38,103 bases of DNA from an uncultured Bacteroidales bacterium (GCA_900318175.1 ONJQ01000024.1:1-38103), one strand, 5' to 3'; positions 14,890 through 22,873 are shown, numbered from the stretch's first letter. Notes: generated by a model not told the origin, from the sequence alone. Translations and numbers: made by a program.

Positions 14890-15879
14890 CTATGAGATAT
14901 TTTGTGGCAAATCATAATTTAAGTATGTGTCAGTATACCATTTGCCCCAGTCTCGGAGAGCGGAATCCGAACAAGAAATAGCGGCATCTACTATTGTTGT
15001 TGGATGAAAAACAGAAAACAATACTGGGTCTACGATAGCCCTAAATTGCTTGAGTGAATTATTCAAGGCTATGTTGTCATGAGGTTTTACCACTGAAAAA
15101 AAGACCTTATCGTAATGGTATTCTTCTTGTGCTGCTTTAACCAATAGAGTATTACGCCACAATTGACACATTCCATCCATAAAGGGGCATCCATTTTCAA
15201 AAATATCCAAGTTCGGGAAAGCTTCGATGTATTTTTTTGTTAATTGCCAATAGTTGAAGTGCCGAGCATGACAGTAGTAGCAGTCTTCATCATTGTTCAT
15301 TAGATGTTGTGCTGTGTAATTAGAGCATTTCGCTAACAACTCCTTATGCTTCCCGTTATGGACGGCATTGCATTGAGTGAATTCAGTTTCTGTAAGTTTA
15401 TGTTCTACAAGCCAAAGGCAATGTCTATTTTCATTGTCAATATACGACAACGCAAAATCCGCATCTGTTCCTGCCGTTTTCGAATGGTCATTTAGTAATC
15501 CTTTTGAGCCATCGTTGGGTCTCGGATTATCACGCCAGTATTCAAAAGTAAAGCCATCTGAGATGTGACTTTTATCGATACTTGCGATATCAGTTTTTAC
15601 CGTTTTAAGAACGTCCACAGCACATTCGGATTCCATAATTGGTAAAAAAAGATTAATGCAGGCTGCTTGAGAACTCGCCACATGAGGCTGTATTACGAAT
15701 CGATGGAAATCAAATCCATGTTTTTCTTGAAGTTCAAAAATTTTTCCCCGTATACCAGAGTAAAAGAGATTCTTTGAGTCTGATAAAAACACCGACTCTC
15801 CTGTTCCGAACTGTTTTTTCAGATGTTTATACATCTTCTCTTGAAATGCATTCATGTCTATATTTTGTATTTTTGGCAT
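14890..15879 (-). CDS. Probable PD-(D/E)xK nuclease with cysteine cluster
   Basis: 329 residues, no signal peptide. The stretch TDADFALSYID (Asp139, Asp141) followed by CLWLVEHKLTETE (Glu159-His-Lys161) has the D...E-x-K arrangement of PD-(D/E)xK nucleases, at the right spacing and with a hydrophobic strand before the E-x-K. Six cysteines follow within 70 residues (170, 185, 200, 203, 231, 238), including a CxxC, suggesting a bound iron-sulfur cluster or zinc as in Cas4/AddB-type nucleases. It resembles the PGN_0703-like restriction-endonuclease-type proteins of Bacteroidota, from memory. It is the last gene of the islet and overlaps the gene before it by 53 bp. A defence role is likely but inferred. 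The start could also be the ATG at 15855. Confidence 0.75.
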   Translation of the reverse strand: MPKIQNIDMNAFQEKMYKHLKKQFGTGESVFLSDSKNLFYSGIRGKIFELQEKHGFDFHRFVIQPHVASSQAACINLFLPIMESECAVDVLKTVKTDIASIDKSHISDGFTFEYWRDNPRPNDGSKGLLNDHSKTAGTDADFALSYIDNENRHCLWLVEHKLTETEFTQCNAVHNGKHKELLAKCSNYTAQHLMNNDEDCYYCHARHFNYWQLTKKYIEAFPNLDIFENGCPFMDGMCQLWRNTLLVKAAQEEYHYDKVFFSVVKPHDNIALNNSLKQFRAIVDPVLFSVFHPTTIVDAAISCSDSALRDWGKWYTDTYLNYDLPQNIS

Positions 15880-16093
15880 TTTCTTTTTGTGCTTTAATTA
15901 GGCTTTCAAGTTCATGACGGAAGCACCAGCAATTTCCATCGTGTGCTGGATGAAGACTAATTTTTATTCCTAATCTTAAAGCATCTTTTAGTCGCATATT
16001 ACCGGAACGCTTGGTCATATACACTGCGTATTCCTCACTTACCCATTCTCCATTGATAGTTCTGACAAGATGCCATTGGTATTTTTGTGTCAT
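15827..16093 (-). CDS. Small protein of unknown function in the islet
   Basis: 88 residues. It begins with MTQKYQWHLVRTINGEWVSEE, a strand-turn-strand opening rich in aromatics, then a basic helix (RLKDALRLGIKISLH) and a Cys-x-Cys segment (GNCWCFRHELESLIKAQK). No signal peptide. Its ATG overlaps the stop of the upstream 171-residue gene by 4 bp (ATGA), and its 3' end overlaps the nuclease gene, so the three are translationally coupled and probably act together. It could be a partner or specificity subunit of the nuclease; nothing in the sequence proves that. Confidence 0.7.
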   Translation of the reverse strand: MTQKYQWHLVRTINGEWVSEEYAVYMTKRSGNMRLKDALRLGIKISLHPAHDGNCWCFRHELESLIKAQKENAKNTKYRHECISREDV

Positions 16094-16605
16094 GCTAATT
16101 CATATACTGGGGTTAGTACTTTATTAATATCAAATTCATCATCGGATTCATCCGTCGGTGTGGATAGTCTTAATTCACCATTACGTATATTGCAGTCAAC
16201 CAAGAGTGTCAGTGGATAAATGCCATCTCCAAAGATGGGATATCCATCCTCATCAAGGTCAGTCATAAATGCAGAGTCAATCCCGTACACAAAAATTGAC
16301 TTGCTATACAAGTCCATATTATGGTTTGCATCTGGGTCACATAATGCGTCAAAGTGCTTTCCTTGCGTTAAATCCATTCCGTAAGATAAGATAGGTTCTG
16401 CATGGCATGATTTTGCCAATAAATCCATTGTTCGTGCATTAGCATACAAATAAAGTGCATACTCACCACTATGTTTCTTATGAAAGTCGAACTCGAATTC
16501 CTTAACAACTTCGCGAAATGCGATGCCATCACAAATTCGACATCCATTTGTATCAAAGCCATTTTCGTCAAAAAAGTATGTCTCGCTTATTTCTCTTTCC
16601 ATCAT
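16090..16605 (-). CDS. Acidic protein of unknown function in the islet
   Basis: 171 residues, rich in Asp and Glu (for example STPTDESDDEFDINKV near the C-terminus). The N-terminus contains a Cys-x-x-Cys pair (TNGCRICDG). A histidine-lysine stretch (FDFHKKHSGEYALYLYANAR) and several strand-like segments (YSKSIFVYGIDSAFM, IYPLTLLVDCNIRNGELRL) follow. No signal or membrane segment. The strong acidity could point to a DNA-mimic or chaperone-like partner, but this is speculation. It is coupled to the 88-residue gene by an ATGA overlap and lies 47 bp after the 109-residue gene. Confidence 0.72.
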   Translation of the reverse strand: MMEREISETYFFDENGFDTNGCRICDGIAFREVVKEFEFDFHKKHSGEYALYLYANARTMDLLAKSCHAEPILSYGMDLTQGKHFDALCDPDANHNMDLYSKSIFVYGIDSAFMTDLDEDGYPIFGDGIYPLTLLVDCNIRNGELRLSTPTDESDDEFDINKVLTPVYELA

Positions 16606-16652
16606 ATATAATCATCAATTACCCGTTGTGCAGGATTTGCAATCCGGCACTT

Positions 16653-16982
16653 CTATAGAGGACGGTTGGCTTTATCTGCCATATTCTGTGAATGCTCTGC
16701 GTCGTGTATGACCGCTTGGATTCTGTTGTGAGTGAAAGCGTAGTGCCAACGGGTTTGAATGGAAGAGACATCTGTCCATCCCCTTTCGTTCCACAATGAC
16801 AAATAGGAAGGATTGACAATATGGCATCCATCGGGAATACCATTGTCAAGAGCCAACATCTCGGTTTTTATCTTTCGGAGGATAATGAGAACTGCTTCTC
16901 GTGAAAGGGTGTTGTGATAAAGCAGTGCGTTTTCGTAGAATTTTTTAACACGTAGCGACGCGCGTTGCCTTATGATAGCCAT
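16653..16982 (-). CDS. Basic helical protein of unknown function in the islet
   Basis: 109 residues, basic at the N-terminus (MAIIRQRASLRVKKFYENAL), then a helix with REAVLIILRKIKTEML, a central segment with SLWNERGWTDVSSIQTRWHYAF and a short C-terminal tail. No signal peptide. The W-x-Y-A-F phrase and the basic helices would suit a nucleic-acid-binding protein, but I do not recognise the family. Its start overlaps the 3' end of the 61-residue gene by 38 bp in another frame. Confidence 0.65.
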   Translation of the reverse strand: MAIIRQRASLRVKKFYENALLYHNTLSREAVLIILRKIKTEMLALDNGIPDGCHIVNPSYLSLWNERGWTDVSSIQTRWHYAFTHNRIQAVIHDAEHSQNMADKANRPL

Positions 16983-17130
16983 TTTTTACAACCTCTTTTG
17001 CATCGTAATGTATGTTCACCATTTCTTCCATTAGCTCAAAGAACGTATTGACTTCCATATCGGTACGTTCCTCGTTCTCGTCAAACTTGTCAAGGTTGTC
17101 AAACACCCATCTGTCGCGTTCTGTTATCAT
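16945..17130 (-). CDS. Small acidic protein, first gene of the islet
   Basis: 61 residues: MITERDRWVFDNLDKFDENE, then FFELMEEMVNIHYDAKEVV and a basic tail. It is small and acidic and precedes a small basic protein with overlapping genes, an arrangement reminiscent of two-gene toxin-antitoxin or inhibitor pairs; no family match supports this. A promoter element (17154-17161) lies 23 bp upstream. Support is the conserved operon spacing only, so it may not be a real gene. Confidence 0.5.
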   Translation of the reverse strand: MITERDRWVFDNLDKFDENEERTDMEVNTFFELMEEMVNIHYDAKEVVKNGYHKATRVATC

Positions 17131-17153
17131 AATAATTGCTTTCTTTCAATGTG

Positions 17154-17161
17154 CAAAAATA
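17154..17161 (-). promoter_or_regulatory. Promoter -7 element for the islet genes
   Basis: TATTTTTG on the minus strand matches TAnnTTTG and lies 23 bp before the ATG at 17130. No -33 match at 18-19 bp. It suggests the islet is transcribed from its own promoter, independent of the tRNA. Confidence 0.45.
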
Positions 17162-17263
17162 CAATTATTTTTTGATATAGTAGTAAAAAGATAGAAGAAA
17201 GTTGTTTTAAAATATATAGAAAGATCTTTAAGTTATTGGTAGCAGGAGGGTTAAGGGCAATAA

Positions 17264-17297
17264 AAAAGGACAACCCGTTTGAGTTGTCCTTCTTAGG

Positions 17298-17300
<3 letters not shown>
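17264..17300. repeat. 37-bp direct repeat, right copy (tRNA 3' edge plus terminator)
   Basis: Identical to 14737-14773. It spans the tRNA terminator hairpin (AAGGACAAC 17266-17274 with GTTGTCCTT 17283-17291, then TTTTTTATT on the minus strand) and the last three bases of the initiator tRNA. The base beyond it belongs to the tRNA acceptor stem, where identity ends. Confidence 0.85.
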
Positions 17301-17369
<69 letters not shown>

Positions 17370-17398
17370 CTCTGTTATTTCTGTCTTGAAATCGTTTG

Positions 17399-17429
17399 CA
17401 AAAGTACTACTTTTTTGCGACATGGCAAA
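17399..17429 (-). promoter_or_regulatory. Promoter of the initiator tRNA gene
   Basis: TTTG (minus strand, 17429-17426) and TACTTTTG (17406-17399), 19 bp apart, match the Bacteroides consensus. The predicted start is near 17392, about 23 nt before the mature tRNA. Confidence 0.7.
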
Positions 17430-17516
17430 ATGTTGTCGGCCTTTTGCCGGAAAATTAACAAATGGTAATTTAGGAATCAAGTTGTTATGAATTGACTTTA
17501 ACATAGGGAAAAATAA

Positions 17517-17545
17517 CCCCCACGGGCAAAAATGGCTCGTGGGGG
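17517..17545 (-). terminator. Rho-independent terminator of the dsbD-like gene
   Basis: CCCCCACGGGC (17517-17527) pairs with GCTCGTGGGGG (17535-17545) with one G-T pair and a seven-base loop. On the minus strand the stem is followed by TTATTTTT. It lies 39 bp after the stop of the dsbD-like gene. Confidence 0.88.
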
Positions 17546-17583
17546 ATACTGAATTGTTAAAATTGGACTGTTTCGGTGCAGGG

Positions 17584-19644
17584 TTATTTCATGTTTGAGA
17601 GACCTTCGTTGAGGAAGGCTATGAATTTCTGCACGTCGCGGTCGTATTTGTAGTTTTCCTTGGTCAGCACTTGGCCGTCGGCGTTGATGATGACGTAGTA
17701 GGGTTGGGCGTTCATGTTGAACATGGATTTCTCGTAGTAGAGGTTGCGGCGGCCGAGGGTCTTGAGTACGTGGCCTTTGTCGTCGGTGGTCCACTCTGAC
17801 TCGGGCAGCTGGATTTGCTGTTCGTCGACGTAGAGTTCGCAGAGGACGAATTTCTGGTTGATGATTTCTTTGACTTCTTTGTCGGACCATACGAGGTGTT
17901 CCATCTCGCGGCAGTTGTTGCAGGTGTGGCCGGTGAAATCGATGAAGATGGGCTTGCCTACTTTGCTGGCGTAGGCTTTGGCTTCGTCGAGGTCGAAGAA
18001 ACCGTGGTAGCCGGCGGGCGACTGGAGACGGTCGGCGTATTTGCGGTCGGCTGGCAGGGGTTCGGCGCCGTTGGCGCTGCCGTCGTATACTACGGTGCCG
18101 GCGTTTTCTTCAACGGTGCGCTCGATGTTGAAGTCTTGTGTGGTCATGGGGGGGAGGAAGCCGCTGATGGCTTTGAGCGGGGCACCCCAAAGGCCGGGAA
18201 TCATGTAGACGACGAAGGCAAGGTCGACGATGGCTAAGAAGAGGCGCACCACGCCGATGTGAGGCAGGTCTTCATCGCCTTTGAATTTGAGCTTGCCGAG
18301 CAGGTAGAATCCCATGAGGCCGAAGATGACAATCCAGAGGGCGAGGTATGTTTCGCGGTCGAGGAGGTGCCAGTGGCAGTAGAGGTCGGCCATGGAGAGG
18401 AATTTGAGGCCGAAGGCCAGCTCTAAGAAGGCAAAGACGACTTTGACAGTGTTGAGCCAACCACCGGACTTCATGTTCTTCAGCACGGAGGGGAACATGG
18501 CCAAAAGGGTGAAGGGAGCGGCAAACCCAATGCCAAAGCCCAACATGGTGATGAGGGAGACCCAACGGTCGGTGGTGCTGGTGGAGAGGCTGACGAGTGC
18601 AGCGCCCAGAATGGGACCCGTGCAACTGAAGGAGACGAGGACGGTGGTCAGGGCGATAAAGAAGGGTGCCAGCAGACCGCCTTTGTCGGCCTGCTCGTCG
18701 GATTTGTTGATCCATTTCTCGGGCATCTTGATTTCAAACAGACCGAAGAAGCTGAGGGAGAAGATGAGGAAGATGACGAAGAAGATGAGGTTGGGAACCC
18801 AGTGGGTGCCGATGAAGTAGAGGGCTTCGGGTCCGAAAATGAGCGTCAGGATGGCGCCCAGCACGGCGAAGAGGAAGACGATGGAGAAACCGAAAAACCA
18901 AGCTTGTCGGCGGGAGGCGCGCTTGTTGTCGGTGCTGTTCATGAAGAAGTTCACGGTCATCGGTATCATGGGGAAGACGCAGGGGGTAAACATGGTGAGG
19001 ATGCCTCCGAGCAGGGCGAACAGGAAGACCACAATGAGGGACTGGTGTTTCTCTTCGGGCTGGGCGTTGTCGGCATGGGCTTGAACCGCAGCGGCAACGG
19101 TGTCTTCGCTGGCCTGGGCTGATGCGACTGCGGTGTCAGCGGCGGGCTCTTGCTCTTCAGCCATGTCGGCCTGGGCGGGCGACTGCACTTTGGCTCCCTT
19201 CACGGAGAAGGTGAAGTCGCGGTCGTCGGGAGCAATGCAGGACCCATTGTTACAAAGCTGGTAGCTGTAGGTTCCCTTCACCTTGAAGTCCTTTTCGGAC
19301 TTGCGGAGAATCTTCTGGCGGAAGACCACACGGCCTTCGAATGAGCGGACTGTGCAGTTGAAGTCCTTGTCGAACTCCTCGTGCGGTTTGGGTTCGCTGA
19401 CACCGCCGATGCGCTTGTAGTCAGACGAGGGGGTGAACTCGAAAGCAATGGGGAAGGGGCCGTTGGGGTCGGTGTGCTGGGAATAGAGGTGCCAGCCTTG
19501 GTCTAACTGGGCGGTGAAGACTAGTTCAGACTCGTTTTCGTTGAGGTCTTTGACGGAAAATGACCACTTGACGGGGTCCTGAATCTGGGCCGTGGCCATG
19601 AGGGCGAGGCTCAGCACAAGCATGAAGGATAAAATCTTTTTCAT
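17584..19644 (-). CDS. DsbD-like thiol:disulfide interchange protein (three-domain)
   Basis: 686 residues. It carries electrons from cytoplasmic thioredoxin across the inner membrane to extracytoplasmic disulfide proteins. A signal peptide (MKKILSFMLVLSLALMATAQ) leads into an N-terminal DsbD-alpha/DUF255-like immunoglobulin domain with a Cys pair (YQLCNNGSC). After an Ala/Glu-rich linker come about eight membrane helices with the redox cysteines in MFTPCVFPMIP and SFSCTGPILG. The C-terminal thioredoxin domain has FTGHTCNNCREME (Cys575, Cys578) and the cis-proline segment NAQPYYV. All three parts of a classic DsbD are therefore present. It is last in a run of three minus-strand genes with 34-48 bp gaps and has its own terminator. 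Confidence 0.94.
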   Translation of the reverse strand: MKKILSFMLVLSLALMATAQIQDPVKWSFSVKDLNENESELVFTAQLDQGWHLYSQHTDPNGPFPIAFEFTPSSDYKRIGGVSEPKPHEEFDKDFNCTVRSFEGRVVFRQKILRKSEKDFKVKGTYSYQLCNNGSCIAPDDRDFTFSVKGAKVQSPAQADMAEEQEPAADTAVASAQASEDTVAAAVQAHADNAQPEEKHQSLIVVFLFALLGGILTMFTPCVFPMIPMTVNFFMNSTDNKRASRRQAWFFGFSIVFLFAVLGAILTLIFGPEALYFIGTHWVPNLIFFVIFLIFSLSFFGLFEIKMPEKWINKSDEQADKGGLLAPFFIALTTVLVSFSCTGPILGAALVSLSTSTTDRWVSLITMLGFGIGFAAPFTLLAMFPSVLKNMKSGGWLNTVKVVFAFLELAFGLKFLSMADLYCHWHLLDRETYLALWIVIFGLMGFYLLGKLKFKGDEDLPHIGVVRLFLAIVDLAFVVYMIPGLWGAPLKAISGFLPPMTTQDFNIERTVEENAGTVVYDGSANGAEPLPADRKYADRLQSPAGYHGFFDLDEAKAYASKVGKPIFIDFTGHTCNNCREMEHLVWSDKEVKEIINQKFVLCELYVDEQQIQLPESEWTTDDKGHVLKTLGRRNLYYEKSMFNMNAQPYYVIINADGQVLTKENYKYDRDVQKFIAFLNEGLSNMK

Positions 19645-19678
19645 GATAAATGGAGATTCGTTATTGCTGTGTTTATGT

Positions 19679-20986
19679 TTATTTCAAGGTAAATTTGGCG
19701 GTGCGGGTGCCGTTCTTGCTTTTCACCTTCACGGTGTAGGTGCCTTTCTTCATCTTGGAGATATTGATGTGGCTGCCGTTGATGTAGCGGGGCACGGAGC
19801 GTACCTTCTCGCCTTTGGCGTTGAGGAAGGTCACTTGAGCCTCGGGGGCGTTCATGGTGATGGTGAGGTAGCCCTCTTCAAGGTTTGGCGTCAGTTTGAT
19901 GCGGTCTTCGGCTTCGGGAGTTTCGGTCTTGGGTTTGTCAGCCTTGCTGCCTTTGCTGGGCGTAGTCTCGGAGGCTGTGGCAAGGTCGTCGGACGCGGGG
20001 GCTTCGTTGTTTTCGGCCACCTCGGGCTGGGACATGGTGTAGTCCGAAAGGCAGTAGAGACCCTTCTCGTCGGTGCCAAACCAGATGTTGCCACTGCGAT
20101 CTATGGCTATGTTCTGGTACATGCAGCGGGGCAGTTTGTCGCCTGCGCGGAAGGTGTCCCAACGTTCGTTGCAGTCGAATACGGCTACGCCGCCGTCAGT
20201 AGCCATCCAAAGGTGTCCCTCCTTGTCGAAAGCCAAATCGTTGACTTGGTTGCCGGGGATGGGACTGTTGTCGGTGTGGTAGATCTTCCAATTCTCACCG
20301 TCAAAGCGGCAAAGGCCTTCGAGGGTGCCAATCCATTTCACATTCTGTTTGTCGATAGCGATGGAAAGCACGATGTTGTGGGCGATTTTCGAGTTCTTGG
20401 TGGTGTAGGAGATCCAGCGGTTGCCGTCGAAGACGCAGAGTCCGTCGTTGGTGCCAATCCATTTGCGGTCACGATTGTCAACCACCACACAGAGGATGAA
20501 GTCGCTCAGCAGTTCGCTGTCGTTGGCAGTGTACTTGTTCCAGTTTACGCCGTCGTAGGATACAAAGCCACTCAGGGTCACGCCAATCCATTTTGTGCCC
20601 GCATGGTCCACAGCGATGTCGCGTATATATTTCATGTTGAGACGGCGGGTTTCCTCGTTGTGCTCATACCAGCGGTTGCCGTTGAATTCGATTACCCCAT
20701 AGTCGTCCGTGCCAATCCAGAGGGTGTTGCCCTCGGAGAGGAGGCAGTTGACAAACTGGTTCTTGAGCTTTTCGTTGAAATCGGAATAGTCCGTCCAGCT
20801 CCCGTTGCGGAAGCTGTTGAGGCCTTGGGTGGTGCCAACCCACAGGTTGCCCCGGTTGTCGACATTGACGGCAAGGATGTTGTTGCCCGTCAGGTCCGAG
20901 TTTTTCGTGGTGTAGTTGGTCCATTTCTGGGCTGTGGCTGCGAAGGCGAGCAGCAGCGCAAAGGCTATAGCGAGTGTCTGTTTCAT
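19679..20986 (-). CDS. Secreted two-component-regulator-type propeller protein with sorting-like tail
   Basis: 435 residues with signal peptide MKQTLAIAFALLLAFAATAQ. Residues about 25-320 contain at least six repeats of the form W-(I/V)-G-T...GL..F.G..W..Y (for example NLWVGTTQGLNSFRNGSW, KWIGTNDGLCVFDGNRW, NIWFGTDEKGLYCLSDY), the regulator propeller (Reg_prop) blades normally seen in the sensor domain of hybrid two-component systems. Here there is no membrane helix, kinase or regulator. After a Pro/Glu/Thr-rich linker, the last 75 residues (YLTITMNAPEAQVTFLNAKG...MKKGTYTVKVKSKNGTRTAKFTLK) resemble a T9SS C-terminal sorting domain. It is therefore probably an exported or surface propeller, perhaps for binding polysaccharide or protein. 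It lies between the dsbD-like gene and an unknown secreted protein in one probable operon. Confidence 0.85.
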   Translation of the reverse strand: MKQTLAIAFALLLAFAATAQKWTNYTTKNSDLTGNNILAVNVDNRGNLWVGTTQGLNSFRNGSWTDYSDFNEKLKNQFVNCLLSEGNTLWIGTDDYGVIEFNGNRWYEHNEETRRLNMKYIRDIAVDHAGTKWIGVTLSGFVSYDGVNWNKYTANDSELLSDFILCVVVDNRDRKWIGTNDGLCVFDGNRWISYTTKNSKIAHNIVLSIAIDKQNVKWIGTLEGLCRFDGENWKIYHTDNSPIPGNQVNDLAFDKEGHLWMATDGGVAVFDCNERWDTFRAGDKLPRCMYQNIAIDRSGNIWFGTDEKGLYCLSDYTMSQPEVAENNEAPASDDLATASETTPSKGSKADKPKTETPEAEDRIKLTPNLEEGYLTITMNAPEAQVTFLNAKGEKVRSVPRYINGSHINISKMKKGTYTVKVKSKNGTRTAKFTLK

Positions 20987-21034
20987 TCGGATGGTAGCAT
21001 TGGTTTAAGTGTGACAGCGAATGTTGTGCGGTGT

Positions 21035-22303
21035 TCAAGTTTTGTGTTTCTCCTTCTTGGCGGCGGGGAAGAGGATGTTGTTCAGGATGAGGCGGTAGCC
21101 CGGTGAGTTGGGATACAGGGAGAGATCCGTAGGTGGGTCGCCCACATAGTGGCGGTAGTCCTCCGGGTCGTGGCCGCCGAGGAATGTCCATGTCCCCTTG
21201 CCATATTCGCCATGGAGGTAGCGCACCTCGTTCAGGGCTTTGTTTTCGCCCAGGATGAGGGCTGAAGACTTGACGCACTCGCGACGGAACGCCGTGGTCT
21301 GCCCCATGAAGCCGTGGACGATGCGCGTGTGATTTTGGGTGAGCATGGTGGGCACCCAATCCCATTTGGCGGAGAAATCGAAGAGCGTGAAGAAATCAGT
21401 CTTCTCGTTCACCGCGCGTTGGCGCGAACGGTCGTCGATGTCGATGGTGGAAATCTCATACTCGTATGGGTTGGTGCTCAGACGGAAGTCCTTGAATGCA
21501 AAAGTCTTGCTGAAGTCCAACTGTTGTTGGGCGTCGGGCTGCATGGGGTCGCCATCAAACATCACGTCGCAGATGTCCACGTTCTCCGCCGCCAGCGCCA
21601 CGTCGTAGCTGTCCGGAGCCGAGCACATGGCAAAGAGGAACCCTCCGCCCATCACAAAGTCACGTATCTTGTGTGCCACAGCCAGTTTCAGCTGGCTCAC
21701 CTTCTGGAATCCCAGACGGGTTGCCGTGGCCTCCTGTGTGCGCACGTCCTCGATATACCATTGCTGGTTGCGGTAGTTTCCCCAGAACTTTCCATACTGC
21801 CCTGTGAAGTCTTCGTGGTGCAGGTGAAGCCAGTCGTAGGAGGGCAGTACTCCGGCCACTACCTCGTCGTCATAGACCACGTCGTAGGGGATTTCGGCGT
21901 AGGTGAGCACCAGCGTCACAGCATCATCCCAAGGCAGCTTGTTTTTGGGCGAATAGACGGCGATGCGAGGAGCCTTCTGCAACTTCACGGCATCCATGTT
22001 GACGGAGGGGTCGGCAATCTCGGCAAGGATGGCGCTGGACTGGCCGTCGGCAATCACCTCGGCACTCACGCCCCGCAGTCGGCACTCCTTGTCCAGCAAG
22101 TCGGCATACTTCATCATGAAACTGCCACCGCGATAGTTGAGCAGCCACGTAACCTCCACCTCGCGCTGCAAGGCGTAGTAGGCTACGCCGTATGCTTTGA
22201 GGTGGTTTTTCTGCACCTCATCCATCGGTATGAGCAGGTAGCTTGCCCGCGCCTGTCCAAGGCCGAGCATCAGAAGCAACGATAGTATGATACTTTTTCT
22301 CAT
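21035..22303 (-). CDS. Secreted protein of unknown function, ThuA/glutaminase-like fold possible
   Basis: 422 residues with signal peptide MRKSIILSLLLMLGLGQARA. The opening (SYLLIPMDEVQKNHLKAYGVAYYAL, then EVTWLLNYRGGSFMM) is strongly patterned and I recall it from a Bacteroidota family that automated pipelines label asparagine synthetase B. No asparagine synthetase motifs (N-terminal Cys2 glutaminase, SGGxDS) are visible, so that label seems wrong. Segments APRIAVYSPKN, LVLTYAEIPYDVVYDDEV and DFVMGGGFLFAMCSAPDSYD, and GKGTWTFLGGHDPEDYRH near the end, suggest a Rossmann-like class I amidotransferase or ThuA-type fold, without a clear catalytic triad. First gene of a probable three-gene operon with the propeller and dsbD-like genes, 126 bp from the tRNA-Leu terminator. 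Confidence 0.8.
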   Translation of the reverse strand: MRKSIILSLLLMLGLGQARASYLLIPMDEVQKNHLKAYGVAYYALQREVEVTWLLNYRGGSFMMKYADLLDKECRLRGVSAEVIADGQSSAILAEIADPSVNMDAVKLQKAPRIAVYSPKNKLPWDDAVTLVLTYAEIPYDVVYDDEVVAGVLPSYDWLHLHHEDFTGQYGKFWGNYRNQQWYIEDVRTQEATATRLGFQKVSQLKLAVAHKIRDFVMGGGFLFAMCSAPDSYDVALAAENVDICDVMFDGDPMQPDAQQQLDFSKTFAFKDFRLSTNPYEYEISTIDIDDRSRQRAVNEKTDFFTLFDFSAKWDWVPTMLTQNHTRIVHGFMGQTTAFRRECVKSSALILGENKALNEVRYLHGEYGKGTWTFLGGHDPEDYRHYVGDPPTDLSLYPNSPGYRLILNNILFPAAKKEKHKT

Positions 22304-22429
22304 GCAACCTTCAATAACGCGACACTCCTTTTATTATTGTGCCACGCCCGCCCTGCAACCCCATTTTTTTTGAAGAGATGACCATCCTGCTATGTGGTTG
22401 GATAGAAACAAACTTACACCAAAAAAAAA

Positions 22430-22457
22430 CGAAGGCACAGCCCCGGCTGTGCCTTCG
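22430..22457 (-). terminator. Rho-independent terminator of tRNA-Leu
   Basis: A perfect 13-bp stem (CGAAGGCACAGCC, 22430-22442, with its complement at 22445-22457) with a two-base loop, followed on the minus strand by nine T. It begins 10 bp after the tRNA 3' end. Confidence 0.92.
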
Positions 22458-22466
22458 TGGGGTTTG

Positions 22467-22551
22467 TGGTGCGGATAGGGGGACTCGAACCCCCACTCCG
22501 TGAAGAACCAGATCCTAAGTCTGGCGCGGCTACCAATTACGCCATATCCGC
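22467..22551 (-). tRNA. tRNA-Leu (TAG), CCA encoded
   Basis: 85 nt including an encoded CCA (22469-22467). Acceptor GCGGATA pairs with TATCCGC. The anticodon arm CCAGA-CTTAGGA-TCTGG gives anticodon TAG, reading CUA. The T-arm GGGGG-TTCGAGT-CCCCC is perfect, and the variable region (TTCTTCACGGAGT) is of class II type but modest. Unlike the initiator tRNA in this window, CCA is present in the DNA. Confidence 0.95.
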
Positions 22552-22599
22552 ATGGTTCTCAGTGCTGTTGTCGCTTAAGCGCTTCGGCAAACGAGAATG

Positions 22600-22607
22600 C
22601 AAAGATA
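22600..22607 (-). promoter_or_regulatory. Promoter -7 element of tRNA-Leu
   Basis: TATCTTTG on the minus strand 48 bp before the tRNA. Between it and the tRNA is a 10-bp palindrome CGCTTAAGCG (22572-22581) in the precursor leader. The remaining bases to 22873 show no gene. Confidence 0.5.
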
Positions 22608-22873
22608 CACTTTTTTTCTCATACTTTGATATTTTTTGTTTTGTCTTGTTTGCAATGGGACGGAATGCCGTTGTGAAAATGACTTAATGTACTGTTTTGT
22701 AAGGGTTGTTCCAGCTATGGTACTCCGCTGCTCCTCACTTTCTTACAGGCAGGCTTTCTGTTGGGTTTATCATTTGACCTTTATGGTCGTGTGCATATTA
22801 TGTGCAGCGTGGGCGAAGATTCCAAGTCAGGGTGATGGAGGTTGTAGGGGGCAGGGAATTAAGAATGTAATCG

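Noticed and set aside
19592-21106. 504-residue open frame on the plus strand opposite the propeller gene
   Set aside because: It is the antisense of the propeller repeats. The minus-strand gene has a signal peptide and clear repeated blades, and the plus frame is Val/Gly-rich without motifs.
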